Shown one piece after another: positions 1 through 5,303 of a stretch of 5,303 nucleotides of DNA. The translations under genes and the position numbers were made by a program. Source of the stretch: Xanthobacteraceae bacterium (GTDB lineage: Bacteria > Pseudomonadota > Alphaproteobacteria > Rhizobiales > Xanthobacteraceae). Each line of letters opens with the position of its first letter. Positions within the stretch are counted from its first letter, which is position 1. The notes under the pieces were generated by a model, which was not told the origin of the DNA, did not search any database, and saw nothing but the letters and a program-made list of their open reading frames with translations. Location: the NCBI GenBank assembly GCA_030043175.1, contig JASHYD010000589.1:1-5303 (forward strand), in the 5' to 3' direction.

Positions 1-648
1 AGGGATCTCGAAGGCCGCAAGGTCGGCGTCAATCGCGGCTACACGGTCACCACCGGCCTCTGGGCGCGAAGCATCCTGCAGGACGAGTACGGCGTCGACC
101 TTCATAAGATCACATGGGTGCTGTCCGGCGACGAGCACGTGGCCGAGTATCGCACGCCTGCCAATGTGGTGCCGATCGAGCCCGGGGAGAAAATGACCGA
201 CCTGCTGGTCTCGGGTGCGCTTGCGGCCGCGATAGGGATCGAGGTCGATCACCCGGACGTCATGCCTCTCATTCCGAGTGGGCGGGAAGCCGGCCTCGCG
301 GCGCTGCGCGGGCGTGGCCATTATCCCATCAATCACACAATCGTAATCCGGGACGAACTCCTCGCGGCGCACGGCGATCTGGCGGCGGACGTGTTCGGCG
401 CCTTCACGCAGTCAAAGCGCCGCTATCTCGAACGTCTGAAGGTCGGGCAGATCGAGAAACCGGCCGCGGTCGATCAGGTCCACCGGCAGGTGATGGAAGT
501 CACGGGCGATCCGCTGCCCTATGGCATCGCTCCCAACCGGCAGGTGCTCGAGGAACTGATCCACCACAGCGTGATACAGGGCATCATCACCAAGCCGGTC
601 CCGGTAGAGGAATTGTTCCCGCCAAGCACGCACGGGCTCGTGGGGTAA
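1..648 (+). CDS. 4,5-dihydroxyphthalate decarboxylase-family protein (5' truncated by window edge)
   Basis: The frame is open from base 1 and ends at a TAA, giving 215 visible residues. The family is about 330 residues long, so roughly the first 110 are missing. The visible part reads as the family's central and C-terminal portion: a DLEGRKVGVNRGYTVTTG stretch at the very start, then WVLSGDEHVAEY, a VDHPDV segment, a YPINHTIV strand, and a C-terminal GDPLPYGI followed by a long helix and QGIITKPV. The founding member converts 4,5-dihydroxyphthalate to protocatechuate and CO2 in phthalate breakdown. The fold is that of type 2 periplasmic binding proteins, so relatives are often labelled ABC transporter substrate-binding proteins. 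Family membership comes from recognising the sequence pattern; the actual substrate is unknown. No neighbouring phthalate dioxygenase is in view. The C-terminus looks complete, and no clear terminator follows it. Confidence 0.85.
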   Translation, partial: RDLEGRKVGVNRGYTVTTGLWARSILQDEYGVDLHKITWVLSGDEHVAEYRTPANVVPIEPGEKMTDLLVSGALAAAIGIEVDHPDVMPLIPSGREAGLAALRGRGHYPINHTIVIRDELLAAHGDLAADVFGAFTQSKRRYLERLKVGQIEKPAAVDQVHRQVMEVTGDPLPYGIAPNRQVLEELIHHSVIQGIITKPVPVEELFPPSTHGLVG

Positions 649-1113
649 CGGACCATCAAGGCGCGCTTCGATCACGCGCAGCTCGGCAGCGATGGCGAGA
701 CTTCGCCGACTGCCCCCATTTCGCCGCGAAGCCGTTCCGGCGTAAGGTCGCCGGGCCAGGTCGCAGCGACGCATTCAAGAAAGCCACGCGCGAGATAGGA
801 GGCGCAGCGGTGCCCAGCATGCAATATAGCGAGCGTGCCCGCGCTGCCGATAGGTTAACTGGAGTCGCCGAGCTTTTCGAGACGTGACCGAAGAGCTTAG
901 TCGGCATCGAGACTTGCGCGTAACATCCGCTAAGCGCGAATCGAGAGTTTGTCTTGATGCCTAACTACGATAGTGATGACGTCTGAGCTCGGCTCAGGTG
1001 AATATCTCATCGCCGGGATTGCCACCCATGCATCGTACGCTCCCACAGAGTATGGCGGTGCGCGCGTGCTGGCGTTCGAACCCGGCCCGATCGGCACGCG
1101 CGTGATCGAGCCG

Positions 1114-1142
1114 TTGACAGCCAACGCCGCCCGGCCGATCAT
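1114..1142 (+). promoter_or_regulatory. Candidate sigma70-type promoter for the NMT1-like gene
   Basis: A perfect -35 hexamer TTGACA lies at 1114-1119. A spacer of exactly 17 bases follows, then GATCAT at 1137-1142, which matches four of six bases of the -10 consensus. Transcription would begin near 1149 and give a leader of about 90 bases before the GTG at 1240. The position fits that gene and argues against a start further upstream at 973 or 976. The -10 is imperfect, so this is a prediction only. Confidence 0.45.
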
Positions 1143-1225
1143 CGCTCTTCCTTCCTGGGGGCGCCGGTTCCGCCCGCTTCTGCGTTACGCGAGACGCCTG
1201 CTCCAGGGAGGAAAGGGGGGCAGCC

Positions 1226-1231
1226 AGAGGG
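1226..1231 (+). promoter_or_regulatory. Ribosome binding site deciding the GTG 1240 start
   Basis: AGAGGG at 1226-1231 is a purine-rich Shine-Dalgarno-like site ending eight bases before the GTG at 1240. A second purine run (AGGAAAGGGGGG) lies a little further upstream at 1208-1219. Homology to the binding-protein fold begins within the first ten residues after this GTG. Confidence 0.5.
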
Positions 1232-1239
1232 AACGCGCC

Positions 1240-2151
1240 GTGAATATTCAAAATGCCAAGAAGCCGGTAGTTGCTGTCATGAACGCGGTCCACGACCTGC
1301 CTGTGCTGGTTGCCCGTGATAGGGGGTTTTTCAAGGACGAAGGGTTGGACCTCGAGTTCGTGACCACGCCCGGGATGGCGCAAATCACCACCTCACACAT
1401 TGTCAAGTTCGACTCAATTTTCGATCGCCCGCTCGATTCAGTCTACAACGAAGGCGGCATCGACCAGTACCGCATGTGCGAATGGGGCATCATGAAGCGC
1501 GCCGTCGAGGCCAACGCCCAGCATCTGCGGGGACGGAAAATCGTGGCGCTGGGTGCTTCCATGTCGAAGTTTGCCATCGTGGTCGCCCGCGATTCCAAGT
1601 TCTATGAACCTGAGATGCTTAAGGACAAGGAAATCGCGGTGACGCCGAACAATGGCTCCCATTTCACCACGCTCAAGATGATGGAAGGTTTCCTCGCGCC
1701 GGAGCACGTCAAGACGACCCACGCGGGCTCGATGCAGAAGCGCCTTGAAGCCGTGCGCCAGGGCAAGGTCGCGGCCGCAAGCGTCATGGAACCCTGGATC
1801 AGCGTGGCGCAAAAACATGGCATGCGCATCCTGATCGAATCGCACTCGACGCGCAGCGAGGCGGCGGGCGACGATATGGACGGACCAACGCTGGCAAAGA
1901 TGTTTCGCGCGCAGGCGAGGGCCGTTGACCTGATCGAAAAAGACCCGACGCCGTTCATCCACTATTTCGTCGCGGAGACCGGCGGGCTCCTAGAGCCTCA
2001 TGAGTTCCAGACCTGGCGCCTGCTTCACGCTCCGCCGCAGCCCTACACCCGCGAGCGGTTCGAAGATACCTATGACTGGACCGTCAAATGGAACATGACA
2101 GTGCCCGGCGCCACTTACGAGAACACGGTCGATAATCGGGCGTGGGAGTAG
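1240..2151 (+). CDS. NMT1/SsuA-like substrate-binding-fold protein without a signal peptide
   Basis: This 303-residue protein has the type 2 periplasmic binding protein fold of the NMT1/THI5/SsuA group. The N-terminal strand VVAVMNAVHDLP (residues 10-21) leads into LVARDRGFFKDEGLDLEF (23-40), the usual hallmark in which an early strand is followed by a helix and 'GFF..EGLD'. Later parts fit the group too: a KDKEIAV strand for the second lobe, RLEAVRQGKVAAASVMEPW ending near residue 186, and RILIES after it. Family members normally deliver sulfonates, nitrate, pyrimidine precursors or aromatic acids to an ABC permease. Here the fold begins almost at the start codon, with no hydrophobic signal peptide or lipobox. 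No permease or ATPase gene is in the window. A GTG at 1240 is chosen because of the upstream AGAGGG and promoter; the frame stays open back to 973, but that extension shows no leader features. The product may therefore be cytosolic. Its ligand is unknown. Confidence 0.8.
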   Translation: MNIQNAKKPVVAVMNAVHDLPVLVARDRGFFKDEGLDLEFVTTPGMAQITTSHIVKFDSIFDRPLDSVYNEGGIDQYRMCEWGIMKRAVEANAQHLRGRKIVALGASMSKFAIVVARDSKFYEPEMLKDKEIAVTPNNGSHFTTLKMMEGFLAPEHVKTTHAGSMQKRLEAVRQGKVAAASVMEPWISVAQKHGMRILIESHSTRSEAAGDDMDGPTLAKMFRAQARAVDLIEKDPTPFIHYFVAETGGLLEPHEFQTWRLLHAPPQPYTRERFEDTYDWTVKWNMTVPGATYENTVDNRAWE

Positions 2152-2157
2152 CGCGTT

Positions 2158-3270
2158 TTATTCCAGCCGATACACGGTCCGCGCGTTACCGGCAAAGATC
2201 ATACGGCGCTCTGCCTCGGTCAGACTCGGTGGCATCGCCATAACCGGATCGTCGAAATCCCAGTGAGGATAATCGCTCGCGAATAGGATGCGGTCGAAGC
2301 CGATCCAGCGCATGGCGTCAAGGACGTGGCTTGGGTCCTGCGGCTCCTCCATCGGTTGGGTCGAGACATAGAAATGCTCGCGGATATATTCCGACGGAGG
2401 GCGCGTCAGGTGCGGGACCTCGTCGCGCATTTTCCGCCACAGCTTGTCGAGACGCCAGCCGAGCGCCGGCAGCCAACCGAACCCGCATTCGATCAGCACG
2501 ACCCTGAGACCGGGATAGCGTTCGAACACGCCCTCCATCACCATGCTGGTGACGATCGTCTGGGCGGATGTGGCGTGCTCGGTCACCTCCTCGATATAGA
2601 ACGACGGCCAGCCGCCGTTGGTCATGGCCCAGCCGCTGTAGCCGAACGCATGGATGCCGATCGGCAGACCAGCCTCTACGGCCGCCTCGTAGATCGGCCA
2701 GTAGCGTTTGCGGCCGAGGGCCTCCGCAGTGCGGCTGAGCATTAGCACCTGGACAAAATTGCGGTCACCGGCGCGGCGGCGGATTTCCAGTGCGGACGCC
2801 TCGGCGTCCTCATAAGGCACAACGACCGAGGCCTTGAGTCGCCGGTCGCGCAAAGCCCATCGCTCGAGCTGGCATTCGTTGGCGGCGAAGGCGAGCGCGG
2901 CCGAGAGACCGGAATTCTGGTCGCCCTGCCCGGACGGTGCTAGCGGATTGAGCACCCCGAAATCGATGCCGTAGTGATCGAGATGCTGCTCTTGCATGAA
3001 CCCAAGGTCGCTGCCTGGCCCGCCGCCGCTGGGCGGCCAGGCATCGCGGCGACACGCGATCGGCGCCATCTTGGGAAACGGATAGCCGTCGACAAAGCCA
3101 TGGCGGGAACGCCGGCCATAGGTTTGCAGGTAAGCCCACCACCGATTGCTCAGGTAGGGCCGAAAATCTTCGAGCGTGTTCTTTGGGTGGATGTCGACAT
3201 CCACGATTTCCAGGCGGGCATTTGCTTGGGTGCTTTGGGCCCGGAAAGGCTGTCGAAGCTCGACGTTCAT
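2158..3270 (-). CDS. Amidohydrolase-2 (ACMSD-like) family metal-dependent hydrolase or decarboxylase
   Basis: This 370-residue TIM-barrel protein belongs to the amidohydrolase family that includes aminocarboxymuconate semialdehyde decarboxylase, gamma-resorcylate decarboxylase and LigW-type enzymes. The signature segments appear in order: the strand-1 metal site VDVDIHP (D24, D26, H28), the strand-5 histidine IGIHAFG (H207), the ECGFGWLPALGWRLD segment (261-275) and the strand-8 aspartate in FASDYPHWD (D333). A typical IFAGNARTVYRL closes the protein. The first metal motif is D-x-D-x-H instead of the classical H-x-H. I believe that form is common in this sub-branch. Members act on the carboxyl or ring of aromatic or unsaturated acids in the cytosol; the substrate here is unknown. 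The ATG at 3270 is preferred over the in-frame ATG at 3291 because TGAGGAGC lies six bases upstream of it. The gene converges on the NMT1-like gene with six bases between the stop codons. Confidence 0.88.
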   Translation of the reverse strand: MNVELRQPFRAQSTQANARLEIVDVDIHPKNTLEDFRPYLSNRWWAYLQTYGRRSRHGFVDGYPFPKMAPIACRRDAWPPSGGGPGSDLGFMQEQHLDHYGIDFGVLNPLAPSGQGDQNSGLSAALAFAANECQLERWALRDRRLKASVVVPYEDAEASALEIRRRAGDRNFVQVLMLSRTAEALGRKRYWPIYEAAVEAGLPIGIHAFGYSGWAMTNGGWPSFYIEEVTEHATSAQTIVTSMVMEGVFERYPGLRVVLIECGFGWLPALGWRLDKLWRKMRDEVPHLTRPPSEYIREHFYVSTQPMEEPQDPSHVLDAMRWIGFDRILFASDYPHWDFDDPVMAMPPSLTEAERRMIFAGNARTVYRLE

Positions 3271-3276
3271 GGCACG

Positions 3277-3284
3277 GCTCCTCA
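3277..3284 (-). promoter_or_regulatory. Strong ribosome binding site deciding the amidohydrolase start
   Basis: On the minus strand TGAGGAGC sits six bases before the ATG at 3270. The alternative in-frame ATG at 3291 has only a weak pyrimidine-interrupted site, so the shorter, 370-residue protein is favoured. Confidence 0.7.
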
Positions 3285-3339
3285 ACGCCATGGTAGAGGA
3301 AAAAGTCAGTTACCGTAAGATGGGTGGCGCGAGTGCGTT

Positions 3340-3349
3340 ATTGTACACT
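3340..3349 (-). promoter_or_regulatory. Possible -10 element or GntR-like operator upstream of the amidohydrolase
   Basis: Read on the minus strand this is AGTGTACAAT. It contains TACAAT, five of six matches to the -10 consensus, and is a near-palindrome centred on TGTACA. FadR/FCD-type GntR regulators often bind short palindromes of this sort. It lies about 70 bases upstream of the ATG at 3270. No good -35 hexamer is found at the proper spacing, so an activator-dependent promoter or a chance match are both possible. Confidence 0.25.
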
Positions 3350-3510
3350 TCCTCCGCGCTCAATGCGAACGGCACAGCAATCCTGCTGAACCGTTCGGCG
3401 CAGCGTCGGGCGATCGAAACTGGTCGGTGCAAACCGGTGCCGGTACGGCGCGGCCGGGCGTAAAATGCCTCGTTTGCCGGCTCTGGAGGAGAGGCGGGTG
3501 TGCCATGACG

Positions 3511-3539
3511 CGCCGCGAGGGCGAATCTGCCTCGCGGCG
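3511..3539. repeat. Perfect nine-base-pair inverted repeat (hairpin)
   Basis: CGCCGCGAG at 3511-3519 is the exact reverse complement of CTCGCGGCG at 3531-3539, with an 11-base loop. No T-run follows on either strand, so it is not a standard terminator by itself. On the minus strand it lies just beyond the terminator at 3569-3588. It could act as an extra transcript-end structure or a protein-binding site. Confidence 0.5.
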
Positions 3540-3568
3540 AACTCAAGCGCAGATTCCACAAGGGCACG

Positions 3569-3588
3569 AAAAACCTCCGGAACGGAGG
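3569..3588 (-). terminator. Probable intrinsic terminator for the Bug receptor gene
   Basis: Read on the minus strand, a six-base-pair GC-rich stem (CCTCCG / CGGAGG) with a three-base TTC loop is followed at once by TTTTT. This is the standard layout of a rho-independent terminator. It lies a little over 210 bases beyond the stop codon of the receptor gene at 3802 and before the amidohydrolase start. It would keep transcription of the receptor gene from running into the amidohydrolase gene. The stem is short but rich in G and C. Confidence 0.6.
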
Positions 3589-3801
3589 CATGCGGGGGCA
3601 CGACCCACACTCCCCCACAACAGTCCGCTTCATCCCTTCCGTCCACCTGCGATTGCGGCACCGCTCTCCCCTGCACCTTGGACATTTCCTGTCGGTTGGC
3701 CTATTCGATCGTGTTTCAACAGCCTGCTAGAGGCCGAGCACGTTGGAACCCCAGCGGAGCTGGCGAGCAGCAGATAACTCTCCAGATCGCAGCTCGTTAG
3801 C

Positions 3802-4779
3802 CTATTCGGCCTTCAGATTGGCTGCTTTGACCACTTTCCCCCATTTTTCGCTTTGCTCGGCGAGGTGCTTTCCGAATTCGGAGGGCGAAGCAACAAATGG
3901 GGAGGAGCCCAACTCGGCAAGTCGCGCCGTCAGCGTTTGGTCCGCGAGGCCAGCATTTATTTCCTTGTTCAGCTTATCGACAATCTCGGCGCTCGTGTTT
4001 GCTGGGGCGCAAACACCATACCACGCGCTCGCCTCATAGCCCGCTAAGAAATTGCCCACGATGGGGATGTCTGGCAGCGCACTCGAGCGAGCCGCCCCGG
4101 TGGTCGCGAGCGCACGCAACTTGCCCGTCCGCACGTACTCAATCGAGGAGGGCAGCGGGCTGAACAGCATTTGCACTTGATGGCCCAGCAGGTCCGTCAG
4201 TGCAGCCGCTGAACTACGATACGGCACATGCACCATGTCGATGCCGGCCATCATCTTGAACAACTCGCCGGCCATATGAAGTGAGGTTCCGCTGCCAGCC
4301 GAGGCATAGCTGATCCTGCCGGGGTTTGCCTTGGCATAGGCGATGAACTCGGGCACGGATCTGGCCGGAAACGACGGATGGACCTCCATGCCGAGCGGCT
4401 CGCGGCTGATCCCCGCAACTGGGACGAGTTCGCGCAAGAAGTCATAATTGAGATTGCCGTAGAGCGTGGCGTTGACGGCGTTCCCCATGGAAGCAAGCAG
4501 CAGCGTGTATCCATCGCCCGCAGCATGCACGACGGCCTCGGTCGCGATATTGCTGCCCGCGCCTGGGCGGTTCTCGACGATGAACTGTTGGCCGAGCCGC
4601 TCGGACAGCCATTGTCCTATCAGGCGCGCAAGGATGTCGGGCGCGCCACCAGCACCGAAGCCGACAATGATGCGGACAGGCCGCGACGGATAGCCTTGTG
4701 CCCAAGCGAAGCGCACGGCCGCCGGCACTGAGAGGGCGCCAGCCGTGACATACAAAAGTCCCCTGCGGGAAAGCGTCAT
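3802..4779 (-). CDS. Bug-family (TctC-like) periplasmic solute receptor with Tat-like signal peptide
   Basis: This 325-residue protein has the usual length of tripartite tricarboxylate transporter substrate-binding receptors (Bug family). An N-terminal signal peptide starts MTLSRRGLLY, with twin arginines at 5 and 6, then a small-residue hydrophobic core and an A-W-A cleavage site at 25-27. The mature part opens with the family signature YPSRPVRIIVGFGAGGAPD (30-48), in which D48 and the glycine-rich loop help bind the ligand carboxylate. Next come VENRPGAGSNIA (68-79), GDGYTLLLAS (88-97), GSGTSLHMAGELF (162-174) and HVPYRSSAAALTDLL (184-198). Receptors of this family hand carboxylic acids to TctA/TctB permeases or act as sensors; neither partner is in the window, as is usual for these often orphan proteins. 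The ATG at 4779 has only a weak AGGG upstream, but the signal peptide fixes the start. The frame stays open much further upstream, across the next gene, without meaning. It is transcribed divergently from the UbiD-family gene, which suggests a shared substrate. Confidence 0.92.
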   Translation of the reverse strand: MTLSRRGLLYVTAGALSVPAAVRFAWAQGYPSRPVRIIVGFGAGGAPDILARLIGQWLSERLGQQFIVENRPGAGSNIATEAVVHAAGDGYTLLLASMGNAVNATLYGNLNYDFLRELVPVAGISREPLGMEVHPSFPARSVPEFIAYAKANPGRISYASAGSGTSLHMAGELFKMMAGIDMVHVPYRSSAAALTDLLGHQVQMLFSPLPSSIEYVRTGKLRALATTGAARSSALPDIPIVGNFLAGYEASAWYGVCAPANTSAEIVDKLNKEINAGLADQTLTARLAELGSSPFVASPSEFGKHLAEQSEKWGKVVKAANLKAE

Positions 4780-4902
4780 AAGGCCCTGCCACCGCGATTT
4801 GCAACGGGAGATTAGCAGTGCTTGCCGCGTATCACGAGAGTCTTGTCGCCGCGAGCATTGGTCCCGTAGGTTGGTCCGACCGCGGTCGCAGGCGAGGTGG
4901 GG
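4780..4902. promoter_or_regulatory. Divergent control region between receptor and UbiD-family genes
   Basis: These 123 bases separate two divergent genes and must hold both start signals. I found no strong sigma70 hexamer pair on either strand. The region holds a perfect 12-base palindrome (CGACCGCGGTCG, 4877-4888) and two TTGGTCC copies at 4858-4864 and 4871-4877, spaced 13 bases apart. These are candidate binding sites for a regulator controlling both genes; no regulator gene is in view. Confidence 0.4.
4894..4902 (+). promoter_or_regulatory. Ribosome binding site for the UbiD-family gene
   Basis: GAGGTGGGG runs directly up to the ATG at 4903, with the GAGG core five bases away. This spacing favours 4903 over the in-frame ATGs at 4912 and 4921. 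Confidence 0.5.
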
Positions 4903-5303
4903 ATGAGCACAATGGGCTTCATGGATATGCGGGAGTGGATGCGCCTTCTCGACAAGGCGGGCGAGCTGCGAAGAGTCACGGCGGAGGTGGACTGGGATCG
5001 TGAGATCGGCGCTGTCGCCAGGCGCGTGCTCGAGAAGCAGGGGCCTGCGCTGCTGTTCGAGAATATCAAAGGCTACAGCGCAGGTCGCTGCACGCAACTC
5101 TTCGTGAGTGGCCTTGGGGCCCGCGCGCGCCTCGCGCTCGCGCTCGGTTTTCCGCGGGAAGTCGCCAATCGCGAACTGGTTCAGCACGTCATGACGAAGA
5201 ACCGCGAGATGATTGCTCCGGTCATGGTTGCGACAGGGCCGGTGAAGGAGGTCATCATCCACGGCGATGCCATCGACCAGACGGAGTTCCCGGTCCCGAA
5301 GTG
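4903..5303 (+). CDS. UbiD-family decarboxylase, N-terminal part (3' truncated by window edge)
   Basis: The frame is open from the ATG at 4903 to the window end, giving 133 residues of a protein that is normally about 450-520 long. It matches the UbiD N-terminus: MDMREWMRLLDKAGELRRV (7-25), DWDREIGAVARRV (30-42), GPALLFENIKGY (47-58), then LGARARLALALGFP, ATGPVKE (110-116) and the closing EFPVPK (128-133), which in relatives continues as a tryptophan and the DGG-containing strand. UbiD enzymes use prenylated FMN, made by UbiX, for reversible non-oxidative decarboxylation of aromatic or alpha,beta-unsaturated acids in the cytosol. The cofactor site and the catalytic Arg and Glu residues lie beyond the window, so activity and subtype (ubiquinone pathway, phenolic acid, or other) cannot be judged. 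It is divergent from the Bug receptor gene. The catabolic setting suggests a degradative enzyme rather than the ubiquinone one. Confidence 0.88.
   Translation, partial: MSTMGFMDMREWMRLLDKAGELRRVTAEVDWDREIGAVARRVLEKQGPALLFENIKGYSAGRCTQLFVSGLGARARLALALGFPREVANRELVQHVMTKNREMIAPVMVATGPVKEVIIHGDAIDQTEFPVPK

Larger units (their letters stand above)
649..1239. other. Gene-poor intergenic stretch, possibly containing decayed coding sequence
   Basis: About 590 bases separate the first two plus-strand genes. Several short open frames exist on both strands (for example minus 907-656 and the in-frame extension 973-1239), but none gives a protein I recognise or has a convincing ribosome binding site. The open frames are what high-GC DNA gives by chance, although a degraded gene cannot be excluded. 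The supportable content is the promoter at 1114-1142 and the ribosome binding site just before 1240. Confidence 0.5.
3271..3801. other. Intergenic region between the two minus-strand genes
   Basis: About 530 bases lie between the amidohydrolase start and the receptor-gene stop. Open frames exist on both strands, but they are arginine/proline-rich, lack recognisable motifs and look like high-GC background. The stretch contains a minus-strand terminator (3569-3588), a nine-base-pair hairpin (3511-3539), a TGTACA-centred site with a possible -10 element (3340-3349) and a sequence resembling an insertion-sequence end (3714-3730). Its length and these signals indicate that the two minus-strand genes are transcribed separately. 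Confidence 0.6.

Noticed and set aside
114..887. A 257-residue plus-strand open frame overlapping the first gene in another frame
   Set aside because: It is arginine/glycine-rich out-of-frame shadow translation. The other frame gives a clear decarboxylase-family protein.
880..905. Imperfect hairpin near GCCGA...TCGGC as a terminator for the first gene
   Set aside because: The stem is only about five base pairs with a poor interior and no T-run, and it lies over 200 bases from the stop codon.
1438..1962. A 174-residue minus-strand frame opposite the NMT1-like gene
   Set aside because: It has no recognisable motif and is fully antisense to a gene with clear family features.
3433..3444. ACCGG-TG-CCGGT inverted repeat
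   Set aside because: Five-base arms in GC-rich DNA are expected by chance, and no element lies beside it.
3310..3633. Minus-strand 107-residue frame upstream of the amidohydrolase
   Set aside because: No family motif, runs across the terminator hairpin and has arginine/proline-rich background composition.
3427..3777. Plus-strand 116-residue frame in the same intergenic region
   Set aside because: No supporting ribosome site, composition typical of random high-GC translation, and overlapping hairpins.
3696..3808. Direct repeat TTGGCCTATTCG / TTAGCCTATTCG (11 of 12 bases), the second copy overlapping the receptor stop codon
   Set aside because: The match is short and could occur by chance in a region of this size; nothing else links the two copies.
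3802..5262. A 486-residue minus-strand open frame reaching far upstream of the Bug receptor start
   Set aside because: The signal peptide and family length place the start at 4779. The extra part is antisense to the UbiD-family gene and is low-quality, arginine/histidine-rich sequence.

Overview
This window is a high-GC stretch with dense, well-spaced genes. It looks like a proteobacterial chromosome, either an alphaproteobacterium of the Bradyrhizobium type or a member of the Burkholderiales. That guess rests on base composition and on the gene families present, above all a Bug/TctC-type solute receptor. No rRNA, tRNA, CRISPR array or complete mobile element is visible.

Layout: (1) Position 1-648, plus strand: the C-terminal two thirds of a protein of the 4,5-dihydroxyphthalate decarboxylase family, a periplasmic-binding-protein-like fold used as a cytosolic enzyme. 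(2) 649-1239: about 590 bases without a convincing gene. It carries a good sigma70-type promoter at 1114-1142 ahead of the next gene. (3) 1240-2151, plus strand: an NMT1/SsuA-like binding-protein-fold protein with no visible signal peptide. (4) 2158-3270, minus strand: a metal-dependent amidohydrolase of the ACMSD/aromatic decarboxylase type. It converges on gene 3 with six bases between the stops. (5) 3271-3801: about 530 bases without a gene. It holds a probable intrinsic terminator for the gene to its right, a separate GC-rich hairpin and a possible promoter/operator for the amidohydrolase. (6) 3802-4779, minus strand: a Bug-family (TctC-like) periplasmic solute receptor with a twin-arginine-like signal peptide. 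(7) 4780-4902: a divergent control region with a 12-base palindrome. (8) 4903 to the end, plus strand: the N-terminal 133 residues of a UbiD-family decarboxylase, cut by the window edge.

Taken together, three families that include non-oxidative decarboxylases of aromatic acids (DHP decarboxylase-like, ACMSD-like amidohydrolase, UbiD) sit in 5.3 kb with a periplasmic receptor of the kind that captures organic acids. The simplest reading is an accessory catabolic cluster for an aromatic or unsaturated carboxylic acid. The substrate cannot be read from the sequence. The mixed orientations imply at least three transcription units rather than one operon.
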